Below, piece by piece: positions 17,877 to 26,869 of a stretch of DNA of 64,000 bases. This DNA comes from Phycisphaerales bacterium (GTDB lineage: Bacteria > Planctomycetota > Phycisphaerae > Phycisphaerales > SM1A02): the NCBI GenBank assembly GCA_009691915.1, contig SIAD01000002.1, positions 54,562-118,561 of the forward strand, given 5' to 3'. The notes under the pieces were generated by a model, which searched no databases, was not told where the DNA came from, and saw only the letters and a list, made by a program, of their open reading frames with translations. Made by a program: the position numbers and the translations under genes. Within the stretch, counting starts at the first letter, position 1. Each line of letters opens with the position of its first letter.

Positions 17877-18809
17877 ATGATGCCTTCAAAGACACCACCA
17901 GTGAACAGCGAATCCCACACAGCCTCCGCTCACTCTGTCGCACAGACCACACTCAAGTCGATCGCCAAGATGGCTCGACAGGGGCATCGTTTCGCTTGCC
18001 TCACCTGCTATGACGCGACCACCGCGCGTTGGCTGGAGGCGGCTGGGGTTCACCTGCTGCTCGTCGGGGACACCGCCGGTGAGGTCGTTCTGGGATTCCC
18101 GAGCACCATCCACACGCCGCTCGACTTCCTTGTGACGCTTACCGCGGGTGTGAAGCGCGGGGCGCCCAGGACCGTCGTGATGGCGGACATGCCGTTCATG
18201 AGCTATCAGGCCGACGACGCCGAGGGTGTGCGCAACGCCGGACGGTTCATGACCGAGGGACTGGCAGACATCGTAAAACTAGAGGTCGACCGGTCATTCG
18301 CGCCACTCGTGGCCAAGATGGCGCGCGCGGGAATTCCGGTCGTCGCGCACATCGGCTCGCGCCCGCAACACGCGAAACTTCACGGCGGGTACTACGCCGC
18401 TGGGAAGACCGCCGCATCCGCGCTCGCTCTCGTCGATGATGCTCGCGCGATGATCGACGCTGGGGCCTCGATGCTGCTCGTAGAGGCGGCGCCCGTCGAG
18501 GTGACCGAAGAGATCGTGCGCGTGTCGACAATCCCGGTGATCGGCTGCGGTGCGGGACCCACCTGCCATGGCCAGGTGATCGTGCTCCATGACCTTCTGG
18601 GAATGACTCACTGGCAACCGGCGTTCGCGCTGCCATCAGCCCAAGTCGGACAGCAGATCAAGGAGGCAGCTTCGGGGTGGATTGAGCGGGTGGCCTCGGG
18701 CGATCTCGGCGTACACCCGTATGTGATGCCCGACGCGGAGCGCGCCGAGTTCCTCCGCGTGACGACTCGAAGCCCGCGCCTTGCATCGACGACGGAGCCG
18801 AAGGGATGA
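17877..18809 (+). CDS. panB: 3-methyl-2-oxobutanoate hydroxymethyltransferase
   Basis: A 310-residue TIM-barrel enzyme that adds the hydroxymethyl group from methylene-tetrahydrofolate to 2-oxoisovalerate, the first committed step of pantothenate synthesis. Family blocks are clear: LTCYDATTARWLEAAG, LLVGDTAGEVVLGF, MADMPFMSY, and VVAHIGSRPQHAKLHGG. The metal-binding Asp residues in VGD and MAD are kept. Start chosen: ATG 17877; a GTG at 17850 in the same frame would add nine poorly conserved residues. It overlaps the protease gene by ATGA. No panC or panD is nearby. Confidence 0.93.
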   Translation: MMPSKTPPVNSESHTASAHSVAQTTLKSIAKMARQGHRFACLTCYDATTARWLEAAGVHLLLVGDTAGEVVLGFPSTIHTPLDFLVTLTAGVKRGAPRTVVMADMPFMSYQADDAEGVRNAGRFMTEGLADIVKLEVDRSFAPLVAKMARAGIPVVAHIGSRPQHAKLHGGYYAAGKTAASALALVDDARAMIDAGASMLLVEAAPVEVTEEIVRVSTIPVIGCGAGPTCHGQVIVLHDLLGMTHWQPAFALPSAQVGQQIKEAASGWIERVASGDLGVHPYVMPDAERAEFLRVTTRSPRLASTTEPKG

Positions 18810-20287
18810 AGGTGCATACGCTCGTGCCGGCGGCCGTTGTCGCCGTGGCTGCGGTGCTTGTGCTTGTCGTCACTCCAAGGATTGTCCGGGAGTCGACTCA
18901 CGCGCGCGTCGAGGCGGAGATGGTTGCGGCGAAGTCGCGCCTGAGCAAGACAACGGTGCTCGAGGAACTCAATCAGGCGACGAGAGACATCGCCTCGGTC
19001 GTAGAGCCCTCGGTGGTGTCGCTCCATGCGACCGGTCTGCAGGCCGCTCGGAGTGGCACGCGGTCGTTCACGACCGCGGGTTCAGGGTGGGTCTACGACA
19101 TCGACGGTCACATCGTCACTAATGCGCATGTCGTCGATGGGGCGAGCCGAATCGAGGCGCAGCTGAGCACGGGGCAGATCGTGCAGGCCGAACTCATCGG
19201 ACTCGACCTCAAGACCGACATTGCGGTCCTCCGAATCGGGTCGGAAGATCTCACGCCCGCACAGCGCTCGCTGGACATTCCGACACAGGGAGACATGGTC
19301 TTCGCCTTCGGGTCGCCATTCGAGTTCCGCTTCTCCATGAGCGCGGGGATCGTCTCGGGGATCGGTCGTACCGCCGGCCTCTCCGATGTCGACTACGAGA
19401 ACTTCATTCAGGTCGATGCGGCCATCAATCCCGGCAACTCCGGAGGACCGCTCACAGATGTCTACGGTCGTGTCATCGGAATGAACACCGCGATCGCGAC
19501 CGGTCGAGGAAACTCGCTTGGCCAGGGACAGTTCGGCGGGATCGGCCTGGCGATTCCTATGGACATCATCGAGTTTGTGGTCGCGCAGCTCATAGAGAAG
19601 GGGGAAGTCGAGAAGGGGTTCTCGGGAATCGCGGTGCAACCGGTCGCGGCGATCATTCCTCCGCAGATGCGCGATCCTCTCTTCCGATGCATCGTCGAGC
19701 GGTACGAAGCCGCTGGCTCGGTCATCACTCGAATTGTGCCCGACAGCCCCGCCGACCGTGCCGGCTTGCGCATCGGAGATGTCATCGTGTCGATTGACGG
19801 TACGCGGGCCACTGAGCCCGAGCGGGTGTACTCGCTGATCGGTACGCGCGCGCCGGGGCAGGCGCTGCAATTCGAAGTGTGGCGTCCGGTGCCGGAGGAG
19901 AATCGTGGAGAGACACTGCAGTTCGATGTGCTCCTCGTCAAGCGCGATCCGCGGATCGAGGCCGGCGCGATCGCCGAGACCCTGCGAAACTTCGGATTCG
20001 AGCGGCTCGTCACCGCAACGAAGGAGGCGTGCGGCGCTCGAGGCGCCGCGTTCCGTCGGGGTGTCCTCGTCGATGCCATCACTCTCAAGAGCCAGTTCGA
20101 CGGCGTGATACCTCCGGGCGCCGTCATCACGGCGGTCGGCGGACACGCCATAGGGAGTGTCGAGGAGTTCTATGTCCGGCTCGGGCGCTCCTACGAGATG
20201 CACCGAGGGCTCGGTCGAATGAGTACGGTGCTCACGGTGGCGTTCCCTGATGGAACGCAGAGCGACTTCGAGATTCCCCTGAGGTAG
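18806..20287 (+). CDS. HtrA/DegP-like trypsin-type serine protease with PDZ domain(s)
   Basis: A 493-residue envelope protease. A hydrophobic N-terminal anchor (about residues 8-24) indicates export to the periplasmic side. The catalytic triad is intact: His in VTNAHVV (about 108), Asp in KTDIAVL (about 137) and Ser in NPGNSGGPL (about 211). A PDZ domain follows (about 290-375, with [21 protein letters not shown]), and a second, more divergent PDZ-like part fills the C-terminus (about 410-490). The likely role is folding-stress proteolysis in the envelope. It overlaps the panB stop by four bases and is followed after four bases by the OppF-like gene. Confidence 0.92.
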   Translation: MKVHTLVPAAVVAVAAVLVLVVTPRIVRESTHARVEAEMVAAKSRLSKTTVLEELNQATRDIASVVEPSVVSLHATGLQAARSGTRSFTTAGSGWVYDIDGHIVTNAHVVDGASRIEAQLSTGQIVQAELIGLDLKTDIAVLRIGSEDLTPAQRSLDIPTQGDMVFAFGSPFEFRFSMSAGIVSGIGRTAGLSDVDYENFIQVDAAINPGNSGGPLTDVYGRVIGMNTAIATGRGNSLGQGQFGGIGLAIPMDIIEFVVAQLIEKGEVEKGFSGIAVQPVAAIIPPQMRDPLFRCIVERYEAAGSVITRIVPDSPADRAGLRIGDVIVSIDGTRATEPERVYSLIGTRAPGQALQFEVWRPVPEENRGETLQFDVLLVKRDPRIEAGAIAETLRNFGFERLVTATKEACGARGAAFRRGVLVDAITLKSQFDGVIPPGAVITAVGGHAIGSVEEFYVRLGRSYEMHRGLGRMSTVLTVAFPDGTQSDFEIPLR

Positions 20288-20291
20288 AGCC

Positions 20292-21182
20292 ATGAACGAC
20301 AACCCCTCGCGCAATACCTCAGGCAACGACCGCCCCCACGACGGGGCGACCAAACCGATCCTTGAAGTCAGGGATCTGAAGGTGCACTTCCCGGTTCGCC
20401 GCGGAGTGCTGCAGCGGGTCGTCGATCATCGGAAGGCAGTCGATGGCGTGAGCTTCTCGATTGCCCCTGGGGAGACGCTTGGACTCGTCGGCGAATCCGG
20501 CTGCGGCAAGACGACCGTCGGCCGCGCGGTCCTTCGGCTCATTCCGGCCACTTCGGGGAGGGTGTGGTTCGACGGGCAGGATGTGTTCGCCCTGGGTGCG
20601 ACGAAACTGCGCATACTGCGTCGCCAGATGCAGATCATCTTTCAGGATCCGGGCGGGTCGCTCAATCCACGCATGCGCGTGGGGCGAATCATCGGGGAAC
20701 CACTCGAGGTGCACAAGATCGTTCCCAAGGAGCAGGTGCGCGAACGGGTGGGCGTACTTCTTGAGCGGTGCGGACTCTGGCGCGGTGCCGCGGATCGCTA
20801 TCCCCACGAGTTCTCGGGAGGGCAGAAGCAGCGCATCGGGATCGCCCGCGCGCTCGCACTCGAACCGAGGCTCATTGTCTGTGACGAACCGACGAGCGCA
20901 CTCGATGTTTCCATCCAGAGCCAGGTGCTCAATCTCCTCAGCGACCTGCAGAGCGAGTTCAAACTCTCATATCTATTCATCAGCCACGACATGGCGGTGA
21001 TCCACCATGTCTGTCAGCGGATCATCGTGATGTGGAACGGCGCCATCGTCGAGGAAGGGACGCGGGATGAGGTGATCGACCGGCCGCGCCACCCGTACAC
21101 GCAGGCACTCCTGGCAGCCGTACCTGAGGCGGATCCTCTTCGGCGCAGGCAGCGGGTCGAACTCGAAGGACTGCGAATGTGA
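20292..21182 (+). CDS. ABC transporter ATPase of the oligopeptide/dipeptide type (OppF/DppF-like)
   Basis: A 296-residue ATPase. Walker A GESGCGKT (about residues 67-74), signature [15 protein letters not shown] (about 175) and Walker [15 protein letters not shown] (about 195-208) are intact, followed by the switch His in ISHDMAV. The C-terminal [16 protein letters not shown] motif is diagnostic of the OppD/OppF family. OppF-type proteins normally work with OppD and two permeases, none of which lie here; it stands between a protease and a small membrane protein. Either it pairs with transporter parts encoded elsewhere or it serves a different export or import complex. Confidence 0.9.
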   Translation: MNDNPSRNTSGNDRPHDGATKPILEVRDLKVHFPVRRGVLQRVVDHRKAVDGVSFSIAPGETLGLVGESGCGKTTVGRAVLRLIPATSGRVWFDGQDVFALGATKLRILRRQMQIIFQDPGGSLNPRMRVGRIIGEPLEVHKIVPKEQVRERVGVLLERCGLWRGAADRYPHEFSGGQKQRIGIARALALEPRLIVCDEPTSALDVSIQSQVLNLLSDLQSEFKLSYLFISHDMAVIHHVCQRIIVMWNGAIVEEGTRDEVIDRPRHPYTQALLAAVPEADPLRRRQRVELEGLRM

Positions 21183-21685
21183 GCCAGGCCCCCAGAGGCT
21201 CACGGCGTGCGGCGCGGATCCTGCTTGCGGTCTTCGTCGTGACCGCGGCTGGGACATTCGCGTGGGGTCTCATCGTCGTGAACGGGGTGCGGGCCAAGGC
21301 GCTGGAGACTGATGCCGCCCTGAGGTCGGTCGCGTGGGCGTGTCTGTGCTACGCGCAACAGGAGCGGAAGTGGCCGGCCTCCGAGGCGGCGTTCGCGGCA
21401 AGTGATGGCGAATGGCTGTGCGACTCGATGAGTGGCACAAGCAGCGCGTGGCCCTCGACCCGCGCGGAGGCGATGGCCGGGCTTCAAGAGCCCCAAACCC
21501 TTGCGGCCGCGCTCGTGCTCGTCGGTGTCGAGTATCCGGCACGCGCGGGGCAGGTCCCGCACATTCATGCACGCGGAAATCCCAGCGGAGTCGATACGCT
21601 GACGGTTATCAACGGATGGATCACGGCGATCGACGGCGCTAGGACCGGCGAAGCACCGACCGCAGGAAGCGAGAGAGATTCATGA
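21179..21685 (+). CDS. Membrane-anchored hypothetical protein
   Basis: A 168-residue protein I do not recognise. One membrane helix lies near the N-terminus (about residues 13-35) after an Arg-rich start, placing the rest (about 130 residues) on the outer face. It has two close cysteines ([15 protein letters not shown]), a short Ala-rich helix near 100-115 and a small beta-rich end. The GTG start overlaps the OppF-like stop by four bases and its own stop overlaps thyX, so it belongs to the same transcript and may assist either neighbour. Confidence 0.7.
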   Translation: MSQAPRGSRRAARILLAVFVVTAAGTFAWGLIVVNGVRAKALETDAALRSVAWACLCYAQQERKWPASEAAFAASDGEWLCDSMSGTSSAWPSTRAEAMAGLQEPQTLAAALVLVGVEYPARAGQVPHIHARGNPSGVDTLTVINGWITAIDGARTGEAPTAGSERDS

Positions 21686-22599
21686 GTTCAGAATCAATGA
21701 GCGTCGAGTCAGAGAAGCGCTGTGGCGAGGTTCGCGTCATGCCTGATGCGCCGATGGTGGATGTGATGGGTGGCGCGTCACGCATCGAGCGGCGGGTCCT
21801 CGATCACGGGTTTGTCGCCCTCATCGATTGCATGCCGAGGATGGCCCCCGAGGGAAAGACCGCCGACTACTCGATCGTGCAGGCGGCGCGGGTGTCGTAC
21901 GGCGAGGGGACCAAGCAGGTCAACGAGGATCGTGGCCTGGTGCGCTACCTCCTGAGGCACCGTCACACGACTCCATTCGAGATGGTCGAGTTCAAGTTTC
22001 ATGTGGCGATGCCGATCTTCGTCGCCAGACAGTGGATTCGCCACCGCACCGCGAATGTCAATGAGTACAGCGCGCGCTACTCGATCGTCCCTGACCGCTT
22101 CTACCGCCCGACGCCAGAGGCGATCCGGGCGCAGAGCCAGTCGAATCGGCAGGGAGGGGATGGCATCGTCGATGCGGGGACGGCCGAGGAGTTTCTCGCC
22201 CTGCTGGAGCGCGCCGAGGGGCTCTACAAGGACTACCTGGGGTTCACCGAGCGTGGTGTCGCGCGCGAGCTTGCACGGACGGCGCTTCCGGTGTCGGTCT
22301 ACACGGAGTGGTATTGGAAGTGCGACCTTCACAACCTCTTCCACTTTCTCTCGCTGCGAATGGATCCTCACGCGCAGCACGAGATCCGTGTCTATGCCGA
22401 CGCCATGTACGAACTCCTCAGGCCCATCGTCCCGATCGCCTGTGAGGCGTTCGAGGACTATCGGCTCGGCGCGATGCATCTGACGCGGCTTGAGATCGAG
22501 GCGATTCGAACCGCTGCGCCGCTGGCGACGACGAACAAGCGAGAGATCGCGGAGTTCGAAGCCAAATGTGATCAGCTGGGGATCCCCCGAGCAGGCTAG
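21682..22599 (+). CDS. thyX: Flavin-dependent thymidylate synthase
   Basis: A 305-residue enzyme that makes dTMP from dUMP with FAD, NADPH and methylene-tetrahydrofolate. The ThyX signature RHRTANVNEYSARYS (about residues 120-134) fits RHRxxxxNxxSxR and includes the dUMP-activating residues. Other family blocks are RHRHTTPFEMVEF and SLRMDPHAQHEIR. The N-terminal 35 residues are variable. Its stop overlaps, tail to tail, the stop of the minus-strand lipoprotein gene. Use of ThyX in place of ThyA is common in deep-branching bacteria. Confidence 0.96.
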   Translation: MSSESMSVESEKRCGEVRVMPDAPMVDVMGGASRIERRVLDHGFVALIDCMPRMAPEGKTADYSIVQAARVSYGEGTKQVNEDRGLVRYLLRHRHTTPFEMVEFKFHVAMPIFVARQWIRHRTANVNEYSARYSIVPDRFYRPTPEAIRAQSQSNRQGGDGIVDAGTAEEFLALLERAEGLYKDYLGFTERGVARELARTALPVSVYTEWYWKCDLHNLFHFLSLRMDPHAQHEIRVYADAMYELLRPIVPIACEAFEDYRLGAMHLTRLEIEAIRTAAPLATTNKREIAEFEAKCDQLGIPRAG

Positions 22600-23060
22600 T
22601 AGCGAGCACCCTCAGGAACGACAGTGACGAGACCCAACATAGGGCTAGTGGCGTCGCGCTGAATCTGCACGAGAACAAGCGGCGTCGGCTTGCGCGTGCG
22701 CCAGAATCCACCGGGCTGCGGGCACTGCCCCCAGACATCGCGGAACTTGTCAATCTGGAGTTCGATTGTCTGACCCGCGGCCAAAACGGGAACATGTTGC
22801 ATGAATCGCCGGTTCACCCAGATGTCGATATCGCGGTAGTCGATGTTGGTCGCGTTGACGAGGTCAAGCGTCAACTCGCGCGGCACCGCCTGAATCTGGA
22901 CGACGCGCTCCTGCGCGAGAGTGTCGGGATAGGCGCTCGTCGCTAGCGCGGGGTCGTAGAGGACCGTGCCGCAACCCGCGACCGCTCCAAGGAGCGCGAG
23001 AACGGACGCTGCCGCCGTCGCGCAGGCTCTCCATCGATGGTCTCTGGTGCGGGCAGACAT
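22596..23060 (-). CDS. Small lipoprotein of unknown function
   Basis: A 154-residue protein with a lipoprotein signal: basic start MSARTRDHRWR, hydrophobic stretch, then the lipobox AVAGC with the modified Cys at about 30. The mature part contains a beta-rich domain (VQIQAVPRELTLDLVNATN...DIWVNRRF) that recalls small secreted beta-sandwich domains, but no family is assigned. Start chosen: ATG 23060; the frame is open further upstream only as a shadow of dus on the other strand. It is divergent from dus (40 bases) and overlaps thyX tail to tail by four bases. Confidence 0.78.
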   Translation of the reverse strand: MSARTRDHRWRACATAAASVLALLGAVAGCGTVLYDPALATSAYPDTLAQERVVQIQAVPRELTLDLVNATNIDYRDIDIWVNRRFMQHVPVLAAGQTIELQIDKFRDVWGQCPQPGGFWRTRKPTPLVLVQIQRDATSPMLGLVTVVPEGARY

Positions 23061-23100
23061 CGGCAGCGAGTGTAGAGCAGCGATCCCTAGACTTACTCTG

Positions 23101-24225
23101 ATGAGCGTCGAACTGGAGAAGAGCGACATCCCCGCACGGCGGCTCTCGCGTCCGCTGGCCGAGACGGCGCTCGGCGTGCGAGTTGACCCACGCGTCCAGG
23201 CACTGGTGCCTAGATTCGACGCGCCGTTCTTCCAAGCGGGACTTGCCGGGTACTCCGACGGAGCGATGCGGCTGATGGCCCGTCGCCACGGCTGCCCGTT
23301 CTGCGTGACCGAAGCGCTTCTTGACCGCACACTTATCAATGGTGGGAAGGGGCGCGCGCGGGAGGACCCCGACCTCATCGCGACCGAGTGCGGCATGGGA
23401 GACCTTGAGGACAATATCGCGGCGACCGTTGATGACCATCCGCTGGCAGGCCAGATCATGGGATCGGATCCCGACGAGATGGCGCGAGCCGCGGATCTCA
23501 TCGTCGCATTGGGCCATGAGGTCGTCGATGTGAACCTCGCCTGTCCTGTCAAGAAGATCAGATCGAGCAACAGGGGAGGGCACTTTCTCGCTCATCCGGA
23601 TGCCGCGATCGCCATCCTGCGAGCGGTGCACGCGGCGGTCGCTGGACGCGTGCCTGTAACCGCGAAACTTCGCCGCGGGTACGACGACTCGCCCCAGATG
23701 GCCGCGAACTTCGAGCGGATCTTCGACGCCGCCTATGAGATCGGCTGCGCCTGGACGACCGTGCACTGCCGCACGGTGGTGCAGAAGTATCTCGGCCCTG
23801 GGCGATGGGAGTTTCTTGAGGACCTTGTTGCGCGGCGGGGGGATCGCCTCATCTTCGGCTCAGGGGACATCTGGTCGGTCGAGGACATCTTCGCCATGAT
23901 GGACCAGTGCGGCGTGAGCGCGGTGGCCGTTGCGCGCGGTTGCATCGGCAACCCGTGGATCTTTCGGCAGGCGCGCCAGATGATGCGGGGTGAAGCGCCA
24001 TCGGCCCCCACGCTCCCCGAGCAGCGGACGGCGTTGTGTGAGCACCTTGAGCTCGCGCGGATGCTCCACGGCGAGCAAGCGGCGGGGAGGCGCATGCGCA
24101 AGTTCGGGATCAAGTTCGCCTCCAACCATCCCCGCGCGAGAGAAGTCAAGGCGGAATTCATCTCCTGCACCTCGCTCGAAGAGTGGAGCGCGGTGATCGA
24201 CCGGTTCTATCTCGAGGTCGGCTGA
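23101..24225 (+). CDS. tRNA-dihydrouridine synthase
   Basis: A 374-residue FMN-dependent TIM-barrel enzyme that reduces uridine to dihydrouridine in tRNA D-loops. The family entry motif is here APFFQAGLAGYSDGAMR, the QIMGSDPDEMARAA block follows, and the catalytic Cys lies in VNLACPVKKI (about C148; usually NxGCP). The FMN-binding end VAVARGCIGNPWIF is intact. Start chosen: ATG 23101, as the longer frame to 22966 overlaps the lipoprotein signal on the other strand. Which Dus type (A, B or C) cannot be fixed, and the first 40 residues are extra compared with DusB. Its last 366 bases lie opposite the tail of the FG-GAP gene. Confidence 0.92.
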   Translation: MSVELEKSDIPARRLSRPLAETALGVRVDPRVQALVPRFDAPFFQAGLAGYSDGAMRLMARRHGCPFCVTEALLDRTLINGGKGRAREDPDLIATECGMGDLEDNIAATVDDHPLAGQIMGSDPDEMARAADLIVALGHEVVDVNLACPVKKIRSSNRGGHFLAHPDAAIAILRAVHAAVAGRVPVTAKLRRGYDDSPQMAANFERIFDAAYEIGCAWTTVHCRTVVQKYLGPGRWEFLEDLVARRGDRLIFGSGDIWSVEDIFAMMDQCGVSAVAVARGCIGNPWIFRQARQMMRGEAPSAPTLPEQRTALCEHLELARMLHGEQAAGRRMRKFGIKFASNHPRAREVKAEFISCTSLEEWSAVIDRFYLEVG

Positions 24226-25707
24226 CGCGCGGCCTGCGCCGACATCGGCGCCTGTGAGAGGATCCCCGCTCCCGACGAAGGCATGTGCGCATCCCGGGCC
24301 AGGCGGGAGATCGGGATTCCCCAGTCGGCCGACGACGAGCAACGGCATCGGATCAGTTCCCTCAGATCCGGCGATCTCCCCAAGTGCCACCTTGTAGCCA
24401 TCGTGGACTTCTTCGCCGACTCCCGAGGCTGCGAGGCGTGCAACGATGGTGTGTTCCCCCACCGCGCCCACGCGCATGAGGTAGGCAACCCCCGCGCCAA
24501 CAACAGTCTCTCCGTCTTCGGACGAGTCCTGCGTCGGTGCGCGAGATACACACGCTTCCGACGCGCCGATCGCGAGAAGATCGCCGCGCATGGCGAGGGC
24601 GATCCCGAAGGCCTCCGGGCGTTGTGAACCATCCCCGCACCATGGCGATGGCGACACGATCAATCCTGCATGATGCCATTGCTCGGAGGGTGTTCCGGGG
24701 TCCTTGCAGCGAAAGAGGTGAACCACGCCTGCATTCTCGGGGGACACCCCATCCCTCTCAAGTGACTCGTGCGGCGCGCCGACCGCGACCAGCCCCTCGG
24801 TCACGGCCACGCTTGCCCCGAACCGCGCTCCGGATTGGGGAGATGGCGCCTCGAGCGAGGCGACGCACCTCCAGCCTTCGGTACCGAACCGAAACACATC
24901 AGCGCGTCCGCGCGAGAAGAGCCCGCCTCCAAATCCCGGTGAGCCGACGACGACGATTTCGCCATCCATGCCATACATGCCGACGCTCGATCCGACCCGT
25001 GTCCCGGCCGTCGCCTCCTTTGGAAGAAGTAGGGCCTCATGATGCCAGTGCCCGTCTCGCACGACGAACACTTCCGCGAGTCCTCGTGCGAATCCACCAT
25101 ACGAGTGTCCTGGCGAACCGATGACGACACGGTCGCCGCTAGAAGCGACCGCAGCTCCGAAGGTCGCGCCCGCACGCGGGTCCTTCGAGCGCAGTGAAGC
25201 GGCGAGATGCCATCCCGAGCGCCCCGTACGCGAACCACCTGCATTGCTCCATTCATATAGATAGACCGCACCAGCCTGGAATCCGCCGGGCCAGCCTCCG
25301 CTAGATGACCCCCGTTCCCCCTCTTCGCACGGCGCGCCGATTACGAGCCGCGTGCCATTCGAGCCGAAGGCGAGCGCACTGCCAAACGCGGCATGGACAT
25401 CGAGAGCCGGATGCCGAATGACCCCCTGCACCTCGGCGCCGTGCGCACGGCACTGCCACAACGAGACCGCACCAGCATCGACGCCGAGATCGTGATCAAC
25501 GCCGCCACCGACCGCGATGGTCCCAGTGTCGCTCGCCGCGACCGCAGGGCCGAGGCCCAGCGGCATCAGCACCTCCGGCGCCTTGAGGCGCGCAAACTCA
25601 CGCCATTCGGGGGCATGCGGCGGAGTCGTCGCCGCAGTTGTGGTCACGACCGCCCAGGCAAGAAGCCATACAAGACTGCCGCAATCGGGGAGTGAAGTCT
25701 GTCTCAT
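23860..25707 (-). CDS. Secreted FG-GAP (beta-propeller) repeat protein
   Basis: A protein of about 615 residues. A signal peptide (MRQTSLPD...VTTTAATTP) starts at ATG 25707; a TTG at 25752 would add 15 residues. Five or six imperfect repeats follow (cores such as FGSALAFGSNGTRLVIGAP, FGAAVASSGDRVVIGSPG, FGASVAVTEGLVAVGAP), the pattern of FG-GAP blades of an integrin-like beta-propeller. It is probably an extracellular or periplasmic surface protein. The propeller ends near 24260; the frame then continues for about 120 residues opposite dus, and that part is rich in Arg/His/Leu/Glu unlike the propeller. The true C-terminus may be near 24210 in another frame. Confidence 0.7.
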   Translation of the reverse strand: MRQTSLPDCGSLVWLLAWAVVTTTAATTPPHAPEWREFARLKAPEVLMPLGLGPAVAASDTGTIAVGGGVDHDLGVDAGAVSLWQCRAHGAEVQGVIRHPALDVHAAFGSALAFGSNGTRLVIGAPCEEGERGSSSGGWPGGFQAGAVYLYEWSNAGGSRTGRSGWHLAASLRSKDPRAGATFGAAVASSGDRVVIGSPGHSYGGFARGLAEVFVVRDGHWHHEALLLPKEATAGTRVGSSVGMYGMDGEIVVVGSPGFGGGLFSRGRADVFRFGTEGWRCVASLEAPSPQSGARFGASVAVTEGLVAVGAPHESLERDGVSPENAGVVHLFRCKDPGTPSEQWHHAGLIVSPSPWCGDGSQRPEAFGIALAMRGDLLAIGASEACVSRAPTQDSSEDGETVVGAGVAYLMRVGAVGEHTIVARLAASGVGEEVHDGYKVALGEIAGSEGTDPMPLLVVGRLGNPDLPPGPGCAHAFVGSGDPLTGADVGAGRASADLEIEPVDHRAPLFERGAGDEFRLDFSRAGMVGGELDPELAHAPPRRLLAVEHPRELKVLTQRRPLLGERGGRWRFTPHHLARLPKDPRVADATARNGHRAHAALVHHGEDVLDRPDVP

Positions 25708-25784
25708 GGAGGCGGAACCATACGGCTCCGCGACGCGCCTAATGAAAACCAACCCGTTTTTCCTAGCGGCGGTACAACATCCCC

Positions 25785-26543
25785 ATGACTCCGATTCAGC
25801 AGGAGGTGTTCAAGTACGCCGACGGCTCGACGCAGTGCGAGGGGCTCGTATGTCGCCAGGCTAATCTCGCGCAGCCGTCACCCGTCGTAGTGATCTGTCC
25901 CCATTGGAACGGCCGCGACGCGCTCATGGACGAGAACGCGATGCGTGTGGCGCGAATGGGGACTATCGGGTTTGCCGCAGACATCTATGGCGGTCACGCC
26001 ACCGCTACCGAACGCGACGCCTGCGCGGCGCTGATGACGCCATTTGTCGAGAATCGCGGGAAGCTCCGCGAGCGGCTGCGCGCAACCATCGCGGCCGCGC
26101 AGCGGATTCCCGGGGCGGATGGACGGCGGATAGTCGTCATCGGTTTCTGCTTTGGTGGCCTGTGCGCGCTCGATTGTGCGCGGGCTGGATTCCCCGGCGT
26201 CATCGGTGCGGTGTCATTCCATGGCCTGTTCACGCCGCCAAACCTCGGGACGCAGGGGAAGATCGACGCGCGGGTCCTCGCTCTGCACGGGTGGGACGAC
26301 CCGATGGCCGCTCCCGATTCGGTCCGTGCGCTGACGAAGGAACTCACCGAGGCGGGCGCGCGATGGGAGCTCGACGCCTATGGGAATGTCGCGCATGGGT
26401 TCTCGAATCCAAGCGCGCAGGATCGCGCGAACGGGATTTTCTACGACGCCATCGCGTGCGCGCGGTCATGGAGTCGCCTCGAGTCCTTCATCGCGGAGTG
26501 TGTCGCCCATCCCGGGCAGTGTCCTGCGCCGGTCGCTCGCTAG
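25785..26543 (+). CDS. Dienelactone hydrolase family protein
   Basis: A 252-residue alpha/beta hydrolase. The nucleophile is Cys in GFCFGG (about C122), as in dienelactone hydrolases, with Asp in HGWDDPM (about D171) and His in VAHGFSNP (about H203) completing the triad. The oxyanion region VVVICPHWNGRD is typical. In planctomycetes such proteins are usually general esterases rather than part of a chlorocatechol pathway, and no aromatic genes are near. A TACAAC hexamer lies 6 bases upstream of the ATG. It is divergent from the FG-GAP gene. Confidence 0.9.
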   Translation: MTPIQQEVFKYADGSTQCEGLVCRQANLAQPSPVVVICPHWNGRDALMDENAMRVARMGTIGFAADIYGGHATATERDACAALMTPFVENRGKLRERLRATIAAAQRIPGADGRRIVVIGFCFGGLCALDCARAGFPGVIGAVSFHGLFTPPNLGTQGKIDARVLALHGWDDPMAAPDSVRALTKELTEAGARWELDAYGNVAHGFSNPSAQDRANGIFYDAIACARSWSRLESFIAECVAHPGQCPAPVAR

Positions 26544-26837
26544 GGAACGCTTCCCCAGCGCGCGAAGACTGCGGTGAGGTCACCGCCTCCCACGCTTCCA
26601 TCGCCGTCGATGTCACAGAGGTGGGGGGGCCGGCGATCCCCACGCGCGCGGCGGCCCGGCCGGAATGCTCTGCGCCATGGTGTGCTCGCTCGCGAGCGCA
26701 CTCACGAGGCAAACGAACCACAGCGAGCCGCCGATGCGACAGTACTCACCCCACGAAGTGCACACCGAATGTCCCGCCAGAATCTCATGCACCATTGAAC
26801 GACCTCGGAAGACGACCGCAACAGCAACCCGACTCAC
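26540..26837 (-). pseudogene. Frameshifted small secreted protein with dockerin-like tail
   Basis: This fills the 326-base gap between the hydrolase and rnr. On the minus strand a frame from GTG 26837 encodes a signal-like stretch (GGSLWFVCLVSALASEHTMAQ region) and stops at 26613. In another frame the sequence CDIDGDGSVGGGDLTAVF continues to ...RWGSVP and stops at 26540; this is the calcium-loop DxDGDG motif found at the C-terminus of many Phycisphaerae secreted proteins. The two frames meet at a run of seven Cs (minus strand, about 26623-26629). One added base would join them. It is either a decayed gene, a phase-variable tract or a sequencing error. The second stop overlaps the hydrolase stop. 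Confidence 0.5.
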
Positions 26838-26869
26838 CTGATGCTAGTCCCCGCGGCGCGCCGGTGTCA

